This document shows, piece after piece, positions 34,828-43,174 of a DNA stretch of 64,000 nt. The stretch lies in the NCBI RefSeq assembly GCF_041051975.1, contig NZ_CP163435.1, forward strand, positions 7,419,001 through 7,483,000. The letters are read 5' to 3'. The translations under genes were made by a program, and so were the position numbers. The notes under the pieces are model-generated. The model saw nothing but the letters and a program-made list of their open reading frames with translations, made no database searches and was not told where the DNA came from. Position 1 is the first letter of the stretch; each line of letters begins with the position of its first letter. Source of the stretch: Streptomyces sp. R21. GTDB taxonomy: Bacteria; Actinomycetota; Actinomycetes; Streptomycetales; Streptomycetaceae.

Positions 34828-34850
34828 TTCACGCGTCCCCATCGCGTGAA
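34828..34850. promoter_or_regulatory. Inverted repeat in the divergent polysaccharide promoter region
   Basis: TTCACGCG and CGCGTGAA form an 8-bp dyad with 7-bp spacer, 17 bp upstream of the small membrane gene's start and in the 240-bp gap shared with the DUF2334 gene. It may be an operator. Confidence 0.45.
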
Positions 34851-35051
34851 AAGTGAAGTTAGCAGACGAAGATGACGGCTCAGGGGGCTAAGTTGAAATT
34901 GCCGTCCATGGTCCCGTAGGTCGGGTCTGATGGCCCTCGAAGAATGCGTCGACCGGCCCATTGACACCCTTCGAGATCCCGCAGAAGAATCTGGGACCTT
35001 ATTCTCAGCAAAAGGCTTTGTCAATGATTGGCAAAGTGGGGGGAATGGATC

Positions 35052-36914
35052 ATGAGATCATTGTGGAAACCACCGAAAGGGCACCGGGGACTGTCCCGCG
35101 TCACCCTCGTTCTGATGCTTCTCGCCGCCCTGTTGGGCGGCACCTTCATGGCCACATCCGCACAGGCGGGCCCCGGCGGCAGACACCACGGCGAGGGCCG
35201 CGGCACCCGTTCCGGACTGAACCGTATCGACCTCAAGGCCTGGGCGACGGCCCAGGTCAAGGCCGACAAGGCGCGCCAGGCCAAGCATCCCAAGAAGTCG
35301 GCGTCTTTCAGGACGGCGACCACGACCCTGGCAGCCTCCGCCACGGCGGTACGCGCCCAGGCCGCCGTGTTCCGGAAGGCGGACGTCGCCGCGGCGGCGG
35401 ACCCGGCGACCCTCGTCCTCTACGACACGGCAGGCCCCTACGGGCAGTTGGGCGAGCTGTACGCGATGGCCGAGGCCAACCTCGCCGGCCACTTCGGCAC
35501 CGTGACCGCCAAGCCGGTCCAGCAGTACACCGCCGGCATGCTCGACTCGTATGCGGCCGTCGTCTACCTCGGCTCCACCTACTACGGCGGTGACATCCCG
35601 GACGCCATCCCCGCCGCCTTCTACCAGGACGCGGCCGCCACCACGAAGCCCGTGACCTGGATCGGCGCCAACATCTGGGGCATGGCCAACACCGTCGGCA
35701 TCACGCCCTTCACCCAGAAGTACGGCTGGGATCCGACGACTTCGTACTACGAGGACGGCGGCAGCGTCGGAACGGTCACGCAGGTGACGTACAAGGGGCA
35801 GACGCTCACCCGGAAGATCCCGGCCGGGCAGGACGGCGGCGTGCTGCGCCCCAACGTCCTGACGGGGACGGGATATCCGGCGGTCACCCGCCTCGCGGAG
35901 GGCCTCGACACCTCGAACGGGCACACCTTCGGCTGGGCCATCAGGTCGTCCAACCTCACCTACATCGGTGAGATCCCCTTCGCCTACGTCTCCGAGAGCG
36001 ACCGCGTCATCGCCGCCGAGGACCTGCTCTTCGACGCCCTCGCGCCCGCCACCACCGTCCGGCACCGCGCCCTGATGCGCCTGGAGGACATCAGCCCCGA
36101 CTCGAACCCGGCCGACCTGAAGTCCATGGCCGACTATCTCTACGCCCAGAAGATCCCGTACGGCATCAACGTGATTCCCGTCTACACGGATCCCAACGGC
36201 ACCTACAACAACGGCGTACCGCAGACCATCACGCTTTCACAGCGTCCGCAGGTGGTCAGCGCCCTGAAATACATGCTGAACCGGGGCGCGGTCCTCATGG
36301 ACCATGGATACACGCACCAGTACAGCAATATCGCCAATCCCTACGACGGAGTGACCGGCGACGACTTCGAGTTCTACCGGGCGCATGTGGACGCCGCGAA
36401 CAACGTCGTCTACGACGGTCCGGTCGCCGAGGACTCGACCCTCTGGGCCCAGGGCAGGGTCACCGCCGCGCTGGCCGAGTTCACCAAGGCGGGCCTTCCG
36501 AAGCCGGTGCTGTGGACCACTCCGCACTACGCGGGATCGGCCGCCGACTACAAGGTGTTCAGCGCCAACTTCAATGCCCGGCTTGAGCGTTCACTGTATT
36601 TCGCCGGAACGCTGAGCGGCGCCCAGGCGGACCCGAACCGGTTCATCGGACAGTTCTTCCCGTATGTGGTGCGTGACGTGTACGGGACCAAAGTGCTTCC
36701 CGAGAACATCGGGAATTACGAACCGGAGGCATTCAACAACCACCCGCCACGGCTGCCCGCCGACCTCATCGCCTCGGCCAAGGCCAATCTCGCGGTGCGG
36801 GACGGATTCGCCAGCTTCTTCTACCACCCCTACTACCCGCTCCAGCCGCTGAAGGACACCGTCGCCGGGATCAAGGCCCTCGGCTACACGTTCGTCAGCC
36901 CGGCCGCCCTGTGA
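35052..36914 (+). CDS. Exported DUF2334 polysaccharide-deacetylase-like protein
   Basis: 620-residue secreted protein. Signal peptide about residues 1-40 (VTLVLMLLAALLGGTFMATSAQA). The C-terminal half is DUF2334, a NodB-like deacetylase relative: RALMRLEDISPDSNPADL gives the metal Asp (LED) and LMDHGYTHQYSN the His pair (HxxxH), with YHPYYPLQP near the end. The N-terminal half (residues about 110-330) looks like a Rossmann-type accessory domain. It probably deacetylates GlcNAc polymer outside the cell. ATG 35052 has GGGGGG 9 bp upstream; the GH113-like gene overlaps its stop. Confidence 0.82.
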   Translation: MRSLWKPPKGHRGLSRVTLVLMLLAALLGGTFMATSAQAGPGGRHHGEGRGTRSGLNRIDLKAWATAQVKADKARQAKHPKKSASFRTATTTLAASATAVRAQAAVFRKADVAAAADPATLVLYDTAGPYGQLGELYAMAEANLAGHFGTVTAKPVQQYTAGMLDSYAAVVYLGSTYYGGDIPDAIPAAFYQDAAATTKPVTWIGANIWGMANTVGITPFTQKYGWDPTTSYYEDGGSVGTVTQVTYKGQTLTRKIPAGQDGGVLRPNVLTGTGYPAVTRLAEGLDTSNGHTFGWAIRSSNLTYIGEIPFAYVSESDRVIAAEDLLFDALAPATTVRHRALMRLEDISPDSNPADLKSMADYLYAQKIPYGINVIPVYTDPNGTYNNGVPQTITLSQRPQVVSALKYMLNRGAVLMDHGYTHQYSNIANPYDGVTGDDFEFYRAHVDAANNVVYDGPVAEDSTLWAQGRVTAALAEFTKAGLPKPVLWTTPHYAGSAADYKVFSANFNARLERSLYFAGTLSGAQADPNRFIGQFFPYVVRDVYGTKVLPENIGNYEPEAFNNHPPRLPADLIASAKANLAVRDGFASFFYHPYYPLQPLKDTVAGIKALGYTFVSPAAL

Positions 36915-37984
36915 GGGCTCACGCCCTGAGGAGGACCGCTGCCACCGTGGCAGCGGTCCTCCTCGCCGTGAGCGGCTGCACCACGGCGAAGGGAACGGCG
37001 GGGAAGCGGACGGCCACGAAGGACGGGAGGAAGACCTCGGCGGACGAACGGGGCGCGGCGGCCGCCATGCGCGGCATCACCCTGCCCTCCTGGAACCGGA
37101 CCGACTACGACAGCCCGGCCGCGGCCACCTATCTGCGGGACATCCGGGCGACCGGCGCCCGCTGGGTCACCTTCACCCCGACCTGGTACCAGACGCACCC
37201 GACCGACTCCTCGCTGCACACCACCGAGGAGACCGCGAGCGACGCAGGTCTGCGGCGGATCGTGCGCCGCGCCCACCGGGCCGGCCTCAAAGTGATGATC
37301 AAGCCGCACGTGGACCTGCCCGGCGACGTCGACCGCGCCGGGATCCGCCCCCGCGACCGGACCGCCTGGTTCACCGCGTACCGGAAGTTCATCAGCCATT
37401 ACGCGGACCTGGCGGCGGACACCGACGTGGAACAGCTCGCCGTGGGAACGGAGTTGGCGGGCGTCTCGGGTGACCGCGCCGACTGGAGGACGGTCATCGC
37501 AGCCGTACGCCAGAAATACGACGGCCCCCTGACCTACGCCGCCAACTACGACGAGTACCGCCGGATCCGCTTCTGGAAGGACCTCGACCTCATCGGGATC
37601 GACGCCTACTGGCCGCTGTCCGACAAGCCCACCGACGACACCGCCCGGCTGCGCCGAGGCTGGAAGCCGATCGCCGCGAGCCTCGCCTCGTTCTCCGAGA
37701 AGCAGGGCCGCCGCGTCCTGTTCACCGAGGCGGGCTACGTCAGCCAGCGGGGCGCCACGACCGCCCCGTACTCCTGGACCGTCAGCAGACGCTCCGGCAA
37801 CGCCGAACAGGCCGCCGCCTACCGGGCGTTGCTCGACACCTTCGAGGGCCGCCGGTGGTGGGCCGGGGTCTGCTGGTGGATGTGGGATGACTGGCCGGAC
37901 AGCGGCGAGACCCCGGCGAAGCTCGCCTACACCCCGCACGGCAAGCCCGCGGAGGAAGTGCTGAAGGAGAAGTGGGCGCGCTGA
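36911..37984 (+). CDS. GH113-like TIM-barrel lipoprotein
   Basis: 357-residue lipoprotein: signal with lipobox LAVSGC (Cys at about residue 23), a Lys/Thr/Arg-rich spacer, then a clan GH-A TIM barrel. Candidate acid/base Glu is in VGTELAGVSGD after strand 4 and nucleophile Glu in LFTEAGYVS after strand 7; WWMWDDWPD closes the barrel. Similar to GH113 beta-mannanase-type enzymes. The GTG start overlaps the deacetylase-like gene's TGA, so they act together, presumably trimming the exported polymer. Lgt encoded at 14525-15535 would lipidate it. Confidence 0.8.
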   Translation: MRAHALRRTAATVAAVLLAVSGCTTAKGTAGKRTATKDGRKTSADERGAAAAMRGITLPSWNRTDYDSPAAATYLRDIRATGARWVTFTPTWYQTHPTDSSLHTTEETASDAGLRRIVRRAHRAGLKVMIKPHVDLPGDVDRAGIRPRDRTAWFTAYRKFISHYADLAADTDVEQLAVGTELAGVSGDRADWRTVIAAVRQKYDGPLTYAANYDEYRRIRFWKDLDLIGIDAYWPLSDKPTDDTARLRRGWKPIAASLASFSEKQGRRVLFTEAGYVSQRGATTAPYSWTVSRRSGNAEQAAAYRALLDTFEGRRWWAGVCWWMWDDWPDSGETPAKLAYTPHGKPAEEVLKEKWAR

Positions 37985-38026
37985 GAGACCTGTTGGAGCC
38001 TGTCCGGCGCGACCGCCGGGCAGGTT

Positions 38027-38923
38027 CTACGGCACGTGGTACGTCTCCCCGTACACCTTCCACGTCAGCGGCGGCTTCAGGGCCAGGTTCCCGTCGTGGA
38101 GGAACTTCCGCTGGGCGGTGTCGATGCGGGTCGTGTCACGGTCGGGGTTCCTGGACTTCATCGTCGCGCGGCGGATGTCGAGGAAGACGTCCAGGTACTC
38201 CTTCTCGCCGCCGCCCCCGGACGGCAGGTCGGCCTTCCGCACCGCGCGCTCGCGCAGACCGTAGAAGCTGTCGGCGTTCGTGCCGGGGCCGTGCAGGACC
38301 ATCGCGTCGTAGTAGATGAACTGGCCGAGCGTGCCGAGCCCGTCGAGCTTGGCGAGGCGGACGGCCGGGTCGAAGTAGACGCGGTCGCGCTCGGTGTCCT
38401 GGGCCGCGCGGAAGGCACCGACCCGGGCCTCCTTCTTCCATGCGGCCGGGAAGCCGTCGAGGCCGGCGTGCGAGTCCGTGCCGTCGACCTCGCGCAGCGC
38501 GGGGAGGAAACGGGCGAGCCCGTTGCCCGGGTGGTCCTCGGTGTAGCGCTCGACCAGGGTGAGCAGGTCGTGGGTGCCCGTGCAGAAGCCGATGATGCCC
38601 GCGGTGTAGCCCTGGCCGTCGCCGATGTCCTCGACGTAGCCGTACGCGCTGCGCCAGTCCAGTGTGGAGTTCTCGGCGCTCGCCACGATCTTCTGGGCCA
38701 GCTCCTTCTCCGCCGGTGCGGCGAGTCCGGGCGGCAGGTCCGCGATCAGCTCGTCGTCGGCGGACCGCTCGGCCTGCTTCTTGGCGTCCTGGCGGGCCTG
38801 TTGCGCCGCCGATGTGGCCCTCTTGCCGTCCGCCTGGTCCGGGTGCTCGGGCGTGACGAAGTAGACCGCCGCGGTGACGAGGACGGGCACAGCGGCGAAA
38901 AGCAGACAACCGGCTCGTTTCAT
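38027..38923 (-). CDS. GH46 chitosanase
   Basis: 298-residue exported chitosanase. After a short N-terminal hydrophobic segment (about 5-23) and a charged Ala/Gln/Lys linker, the GH46 domain begins at GLAAPAEKELAQKIVASAENS. Catalytic Glu84 and Asp102 are 18 residues apart, the spacing of the Streptomyces N174 chitosanase; the conserved YVEDIGDGQGYTAGIIGF follows. It hydrolyses beta-1,4 links in deacetylated glucosamine polymer. The hydrophobic segment could be an anchor rather than a cleaved signal. It is convergent with the GH113-like gene. Confidence 0.92.
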   Translation of the reverse strand: MKRAGCLLFAAVPVLVTAAVYFVTPEHPDQADGKRATSAAQQARQDAKKQAERSADDELIADLPPGLAAPAEKELAQKIVASAENSTLDWRSAYGYVEDIGDGQGYTAGIIGFCTGTHDLLTLVERYTEDHPGNGLARFLPALREVDGTDSHAGLDGFPAAWKKEARVGAFRAAQDTERDRVYFDPAVRLAKLDGLGTLGQFIYYDAMVLHGPGTNADSFYGLRERAVRKADLPSGGGGEKEYLDVFLDIRRATMKSRNPDRDTTRIDTAQRKFLHDGNLALKPPLTWKVYGETYHVP

Positions 38924-38969
38924 GGCGCACAGGGTATGGCGGACGGGCACACGGCCCGACCCGAAACCC

Positions 38970-39908
38970 CTACGCCGCGCCGCTCTTCAGCGATGCGACC
39001 TTCCCCACCGCGAGCACCACCAGCAGCACAAGGAGGCCCGCGCAGATGGCGACCTGCACCAGGGTGCGGCGGCTGTCGCGGGGCACGTACGCGTAGGCGA
39101 GGGTGACCAGACCGCCCGCCAGCAGGCCGCCGAGGTGGCCCTGCCAGGACGTGAAGAACGCCGAGAGAACCAGCCAGGCCAGCAGGCTGCCCATGAACCG
39201 GTTCACCGTGCGCATGTCGGCGCCGAGACGGCGGGCCATCACGTAGTACGCCGCACCGAGCCCGAAGATCGCGCCGGAGGCGCCGACCGTGTGGTCGGCG
39301 GGCGCGATCAGCAGCACCAGGACCGAGCCGCCGAGCGCGGAGAGCAGGTACAGGACGAGGTAGCGGACCCGGCCGAGCTGGGCCTCCACGACCCGGCCGA
39401 TGCTCCACAGCGAGAACATGTTCATCGCGATGTGCGCGATCCCGAACGTCCCCTCGGTGGGCGGCAGATGAAGAAACGCGCCGGTGAGCAGTCGGTACCA
39501 CTCCCCATCCACGACACCGGACGCGTGAAAGTCCGCGGAGTACGCGCTCTGCCAGTAGTAGTGCCCGCCGTCAGGACCCAGCAGCTCCGCGCCGAGCATC
39601 TCGAACCGGTCCACCACTGCGGGGCGTACCAACTCGGCGAGGTATGCCAGCACGTTGAGGCCGATCAGCACGTACGTCACGAGGGGCACCGCCGAGATAC
39701 GGCCGCCGAAGACCGTGCGGGCCCCCCGCACCGACCGGGCGCCCTCCTTCACGCACTCCACGCACTGGTGGCCGACCGCCGCCTCGCGCATGCAGGACGG
39801 GCATATGTAGCGGTCGCACCGGGTGCAGCGCACATGGGACTCCACCTTGGGATGGCGATAACAGGTGGTGACGTCGGACTCGGTGGTCTCGGCGGACTCG
39901 GATTCCAC
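38970..39908 (-). CDS. Rhomboid family intramembrane serine protease with N-terminal zinc finger
   Basis: 312-residue membrane protease. Residues about 12-55 form a B-box-like Cys/His cluster (CYRHPKVESHVRCTRCDRYICPSCM, QCVECV). Six or seven helices follow, with the catalytic Ser in VGASGAIFGLG, the His in WQGHLGGLLAGG, and HIAMNMFSLWSIG in helix 2. This zinc-finger/rhomboid arrangement is common in actinobacteria; the substrate is unknown. GTG 39908 has AAGGAGCC upstream. It diverges from the vWA gene. Confidence 0.9.
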   Translation of the reverse strand: MESESAETTESDVTTCYRHPKVESHVRCTRCDRYICPSCMREAAVGHQCVECVKEGARSVRGARTVFGGRISAVPLVTYVLIGLNVLAYLAELVRPAVVDRFEMLGAELLGPDGGHYYWQSAYSADFHASGVVDGEWYRLLTGAFLHLPPTEGTFGIAHIAMNMFSLWSIGRVVEAQLGRVRYLVLYLLSALGGSVLVLLIAPADHTVGASGAIFGLGAAYYVMARRLGADMRTVNRFMGSLLAWLVLSAFFTSWQGHLGGLLAGGLVTLAYAYVPRDSRRTLVQVAICAGLLVLLVVLAVGKVASLKSGAA

Positions 39909-40068
39909 GACCGGCTCCTTGAGGCACGTACGAAAGGCTGAGGGATGAAGGGACGACGAGCCGGTGGGGTCGGCGGCGAACAAAATAGCGAACCTGAGGG
40001 ACGGCCGGGAGGACGGGGCGCCGGTGACGTAGCCTCGACACCTCCGTCCAGGACCGAAGGGAGCCCGC

Positions 40069-40788
40069 ATGGCCGCGATCAGCCTCGCGAAGGTGGAGGA
40101 GACCGCGCCCGCGCTGGTCAGCCTGTACAAGAGCGCGGGAGTGTCCCTCACCAAGCACGGGCTGAGCGATCAGCGGGCCGCCGTCTATCTGGTGGTCGAC
40201 TACTCGGGCTCGATGAAGCCGTACTACAAGGACGGCAGCGTGCAGGCGCTCGCAGACCGCGTGCTCGGCCTGTCCGCCCACCTCGACGACGACGGACGGG
40301 TCCCGGTCGTCTTCTTCTCCACGGACATCGACGCCGAGACCGACATCGAACTCGCCGGCCACCAGGGCCGGATCGAGCGGATCGTGGCCGGCCTCGGCCA
40401 CATGGGCAAGACCAGCTACCACCTCGCCATGGACGCGGTCATCGACCACTACCTGGACAGCGGCTCGAAGGACCCCGCCCTCGTCGTCTTCCAGACCGAC
40501 GGCGGACCGATCAACAAGCTCGCCGCCGAACGGTACTTGTGCAAGGCGGCGCAGCTCCCGCTGTTCTGGCAGTTCATCGGGTTCGGCGACCCGGGCAGCA
40601 GACAGTTCGAATTCCTGCGCAAGCTCGACGAGTTGGCGGTGCCGCAGAAGCGGCCCGTCGACAACGCCGGGTTCTTCCACGCCGGTTCGGACCCGCGCCA
40701 GGTGTCCGACGACGAGTTGTACGACCGTCTCGTGGGGGAGTTCCCGCAGTGGCTGGCGGCGGCCCGGGTGCAGGGGATCGTGCGGTGA
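40069..40788 (+). CDS. TerF-like von Willebrand factor A domain protein
   Basis: 239-residue cytoplasmic protein. A short N-terminal helical part (about 1-38) precedes a vWA domain: MIDAS motif VDYSGSMKPYY (DxSxS), Thr in HMGKTSYHL, and Asp in VFQTDGGPIN. This type occurs with tellurite-resistance/TerD stress systems, but no ter genes lie nearby. A GAAGGGAG ribosome site precedes the ATG. Its stop overlaps the hutD-like gene's GTG. Confidence 0.85.
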   Translation: MAAISLAKVEETAPALVSLYKSAGVSLTKHGLSDQRAAVYLVVDYSGSMKPYYKDGSVQALADRVLGLSAHLDDDGRVPVVFFSTDIDAETDIELAGHQGRIERIVAGLGHMGKTSYHLAMDAVIDHYLDSGSKDPALVVFQTDGGPINKLAAERYLCKAAQLPLFWQFIGFGDPGSRQFEFLRKLDELAVPQKRPVDNAGFFHAGSDPRQVSDDELYDRLVGEFPQWLAAARVQGIVR

Positions 40789-41357
40789 TCAGGCTCCTTC
40801 CCGCCGCCGGGCGCGCCGCCGTGGCCTGGAAGAACGGCGGCGGGGTGACCCGCGAGATCGCCGCGTGGCCGCCTGGCGCGGGCATGGACGACTTCGTGTG
40901 GCGCGTCAGCCTGGCCGAGGTCGGCGCGGACGGGCCGTTCTCCGCCTTCGCCGAGGCCGACCGCACCCTCACCGTGGTCGAGGGCGCGGGTATGGACCTG
41001 ACCGTGGGCGGCGAGCGGCGGATCCTCGACACCCGCCTGGTACCGCAGGACTTCCCCGGCGACGTCCCCACCGACTGCCGGCTGCTCGACGGGCCGGTCG
41101 TGAACTTCAACGTCATGTGGCGCAGGGGCCTGGAGCCGGCCCCGGCCGTCGCCGTGGTGCGCGGCCGGGTGCCCTTCGCCCTCCGGCCGGGCACGGCCAT
41201 GCTGGTCCTCGCGCTCGACGCGCCCGCCGAGGTGTCGGGGATGCACCTGGAGCCGTACGACGCGGCGCTGCTCACGGACGGCGGCACGGTGCTGCACGCG
41301 GCGGGGGCGGCGGCGGTCGTCCGCCTTCCGACACCGCCGCCTCCGGCCGACGCGTGA
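40785..41357 (+). CDS. HutD/Ves family cupin
   Basis: 190-residue bicupin of the HutD/Ves family: WKNGGGVTREIAAWP at the N-terminus, FVWRVSLAEVGADGPFSAF, VVNFNVMWRRG and a C-terminal strand-rich half are diagnostic. HutD is linked to histidine utilisation or its regulation, but the molecular function is unclear and no hut genes are near. GTGA overlap with the vWA gene indicates co-translation. Confidence 0.85.
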   Translation: MIRLLPAAGRAAVAWKNGGGVTREIAAWPPGAGMDDFVWRVSLAEVGADGPFSAFAEADRTLTVVEGAGMDLTVGGERRILDTRLVPQDFPGDVPTDCRLLDGPVVNFNVMWRRGLEPAPAVAVVRGRVPFALRPGTAMLVLALDAPAEVSGMHLEPYDAALLTDGGTVLHAAGAAAVVRLPTPPPPADA

Positions 41358-41443
41358 ACCGACCCCGCGGGCAGGGCTGACGGCCCCGTTGGCGTAGCCC
41401 GTCCGGCGTGCCACCCTGAGGTGATCCGAGGGGGAGGCGACGC

Positions 41444-43174
41444 ATGGACGGCGCACGATCGGTGAACGGGGCGACGGGAACGGGCAGTTCGGTGACGCCC
41501 GCCGGGACGAGGCCGGACGGCGCGAGGTCCGACGGGACGAGGCCGGACGGGACGAGGCAGGCCGACCGGGGTGACGGGCCGGGTTCGGGCGAGCGGCTCG
41601 CCGACTGGGCCGACGGGCGGCTCGGGCTCTACGCGCTTGCCAAGGCGAACATGCGCAAGGTCTTCCCGGACCACTGGTCGTTCATGCTGGGCGAGGTCTG
41701 CCTCTACAGCTTCATCATCCTGATCCTCACCGGCGTCTATCTGACCCTGTTCTTCGAGCCGAGCGGCGTCGAGGTCATCTACAACGGCTCGTACACGCCC
41801 CTCAACGGCATCTCCATGACGAGGGCGTACGAGTCCACCCTCGACATCAGCTTCGACGTGCGCGGCGGCCTGCTGATCCGGCAGATCCACCACTGGTCCG
41901 CGCTCGTCTTCGTCACGGGCATGCTCGTGCACATGATGCGGGTGTTCTTCACCGGCGCGTTCCGCAAGCCGCGCGAGCTCAACTGGGTGTTCGGCTGGAC
42001 CCTGTTGTTCCTCGGCATCCTCACCGGCCTGACCGGCTACTCGCTCCCCGACGACCTGCTGTCCGGCACCGGCATCCGCTTCGCCGACGGCGCCATCCTG
42101 GCCACCCCGATCGTGGGGACGTACCTCTCCTTCTTCCTCTTCGGCGGCGAGTTCCCGGGCCACGACATCATTCCGCGGCTCTTCCCGATCCATGTCCTGG
42201 TGCTGCCCGGGATCATGCTGGGGCTGGTCGTCGCCCATCTGATCCTGGTCTTCTACCACAAGCACACGCAGTACCCCGGGCCCGGCCGCGACCAGAAGTC
42301 GGTCGTCGGCATGCCCTTCCTGCCCGTCTACATGGCCAAGGCGGGCGGCTTCTTCTTCCTCGTCTTCGGTGTGCTGACGGTGATGGGCGGGATCGCGCAG
42401 ATCAACCCCGTGTGGGCCTTCGGGCCCTACCGGCCGGACCTGGTGACCACCGGCGCCCAGCCCGACTGGTACCTGGGCTTCTCCGAGGGGCTGATCCGGG
42501 TGATGCCGGGATGGGAGATCAACGCCTGGGGTCACACCCTGGAGTTGGGCGTCTTCATCCCCTTCACGCTCTTCCCGCTGATCCTGCTCGCCATCGGCCT
42601 CTATCCCTTCGTCGAGGCATGGATCACCGGGGACAGACGCGAGCACCACATCCTGGACCGGCCGCGCAACGCGCCCGTGCGCACGGGGCTGGGCGTGGCC
42701 TGGCTGGCCCTGTACGCGGTGCTGCTGATCGGCGGTGGCAACGACATCGTGGCCACGCATCTGCATCTGTCGATCAACGCGATCACCTGGTTCGTGCGGG
42801 TAGGGGTGTTCGTCGTACCGGTCGCCGCGTTCGTCGTCACCAAGCGGATCTGCCTCGGGCTGCAGCGCAGGGACCGCGACAAGGTGCTGCACGGGCGGGA
42901 GTCGGGCCTCATCAAACGGCTGCCGCACGGCGAGTTCGTCGAGGTCCATGAACCTCTCACGCAGGCCCAGAGGTTCACGCTCACCCAGCACGAGCAGAGT
43001 CCGCCCTACGAGGTGGGTGCGCTCGTCGACGCGAACGGGGTCCGGCGTCCGGTCAAACCCTCCCAGCGGCTGCGCGCCCGGCTCGCCCAGGCGATGTTCG
43101 GGCCCGGGACACGGATCGCGAAGCCGACGGCCGAGGAGTACCGGGAGCTCACGAGCGGCGACCATCACCACTGA
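41444..43174 (+). CDS. Orphan cytochrome b (QcrB-like) subunit
   Basis: 576-residue cytochrome b of the actinobacterial bc1 type. A repetitive, flexible N-terminus (about 1-45, repeated GTRPDG/GARSDG units) precedes the membrane core. Heme-ligand histidines are in IRQIHHWSALVFVTGMLVHMMRVFF and FPIHVLVLPGIMLGLVVAHLILVFYHKHTQY; the Qo-site region reads PDWYLGFSEG. The C-terminus ends GDHHH. No Rieske or cytochrome cc gene adjoins it, so it is a duplicate acting alone or with partners elsewhere. Its last 26 bp overlap the convergent acyl-CoA dehydrogenase gene. Confidence 0.88.
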   Translation: MDGARSVNGATGTGSSVTPAGTRPDGARSDGTRPDGTRQADRGDGPGSGERLADWADGRLGLYALAKANMRKVFPDHWSFMLGEVCLYSFIILILTGVYLTLFFEPSGVEVIYNGSYTPLNGISMTRAYESTLDISFDVRGGLLIRQIHHWSALVFVTGMLVHMMRVFFTGAFRKPRELNWVFGWTLLFLGILTGLTGYSLPDDLLSGTGIRFADGAILATPIVGTYLSFFLFGGEFPGHDIIPRLFPIHVLVLPGIMLGLVVAHLILVFYHKHTQYPGPGRDQKSVVGMPFLPVYMAKAGGFFFLVFGVLTVMGGIAQINPVWAFGPYRPDLVTTGAQPDWYLGFSEGLIRVMPGWEINAWGHTLELGVFIPFTLFPLILLAIGLYPFVEAWITGDRREHHILDRPRNAPVRTGLGVAWLALYAVLLIGGGNDIVATHLHLSINAITWFVRVGVFVVPVAAFVVTKRICLGLQRRDRDKVLHGRESGLIKRLPHGEFVEVHEPLTQAQRFTLTQHEQSPPYEVGALVDANGVRRPVKPSQRLRARLAQAMFGPGTRIAKPTAEEYRELTSGDHHH

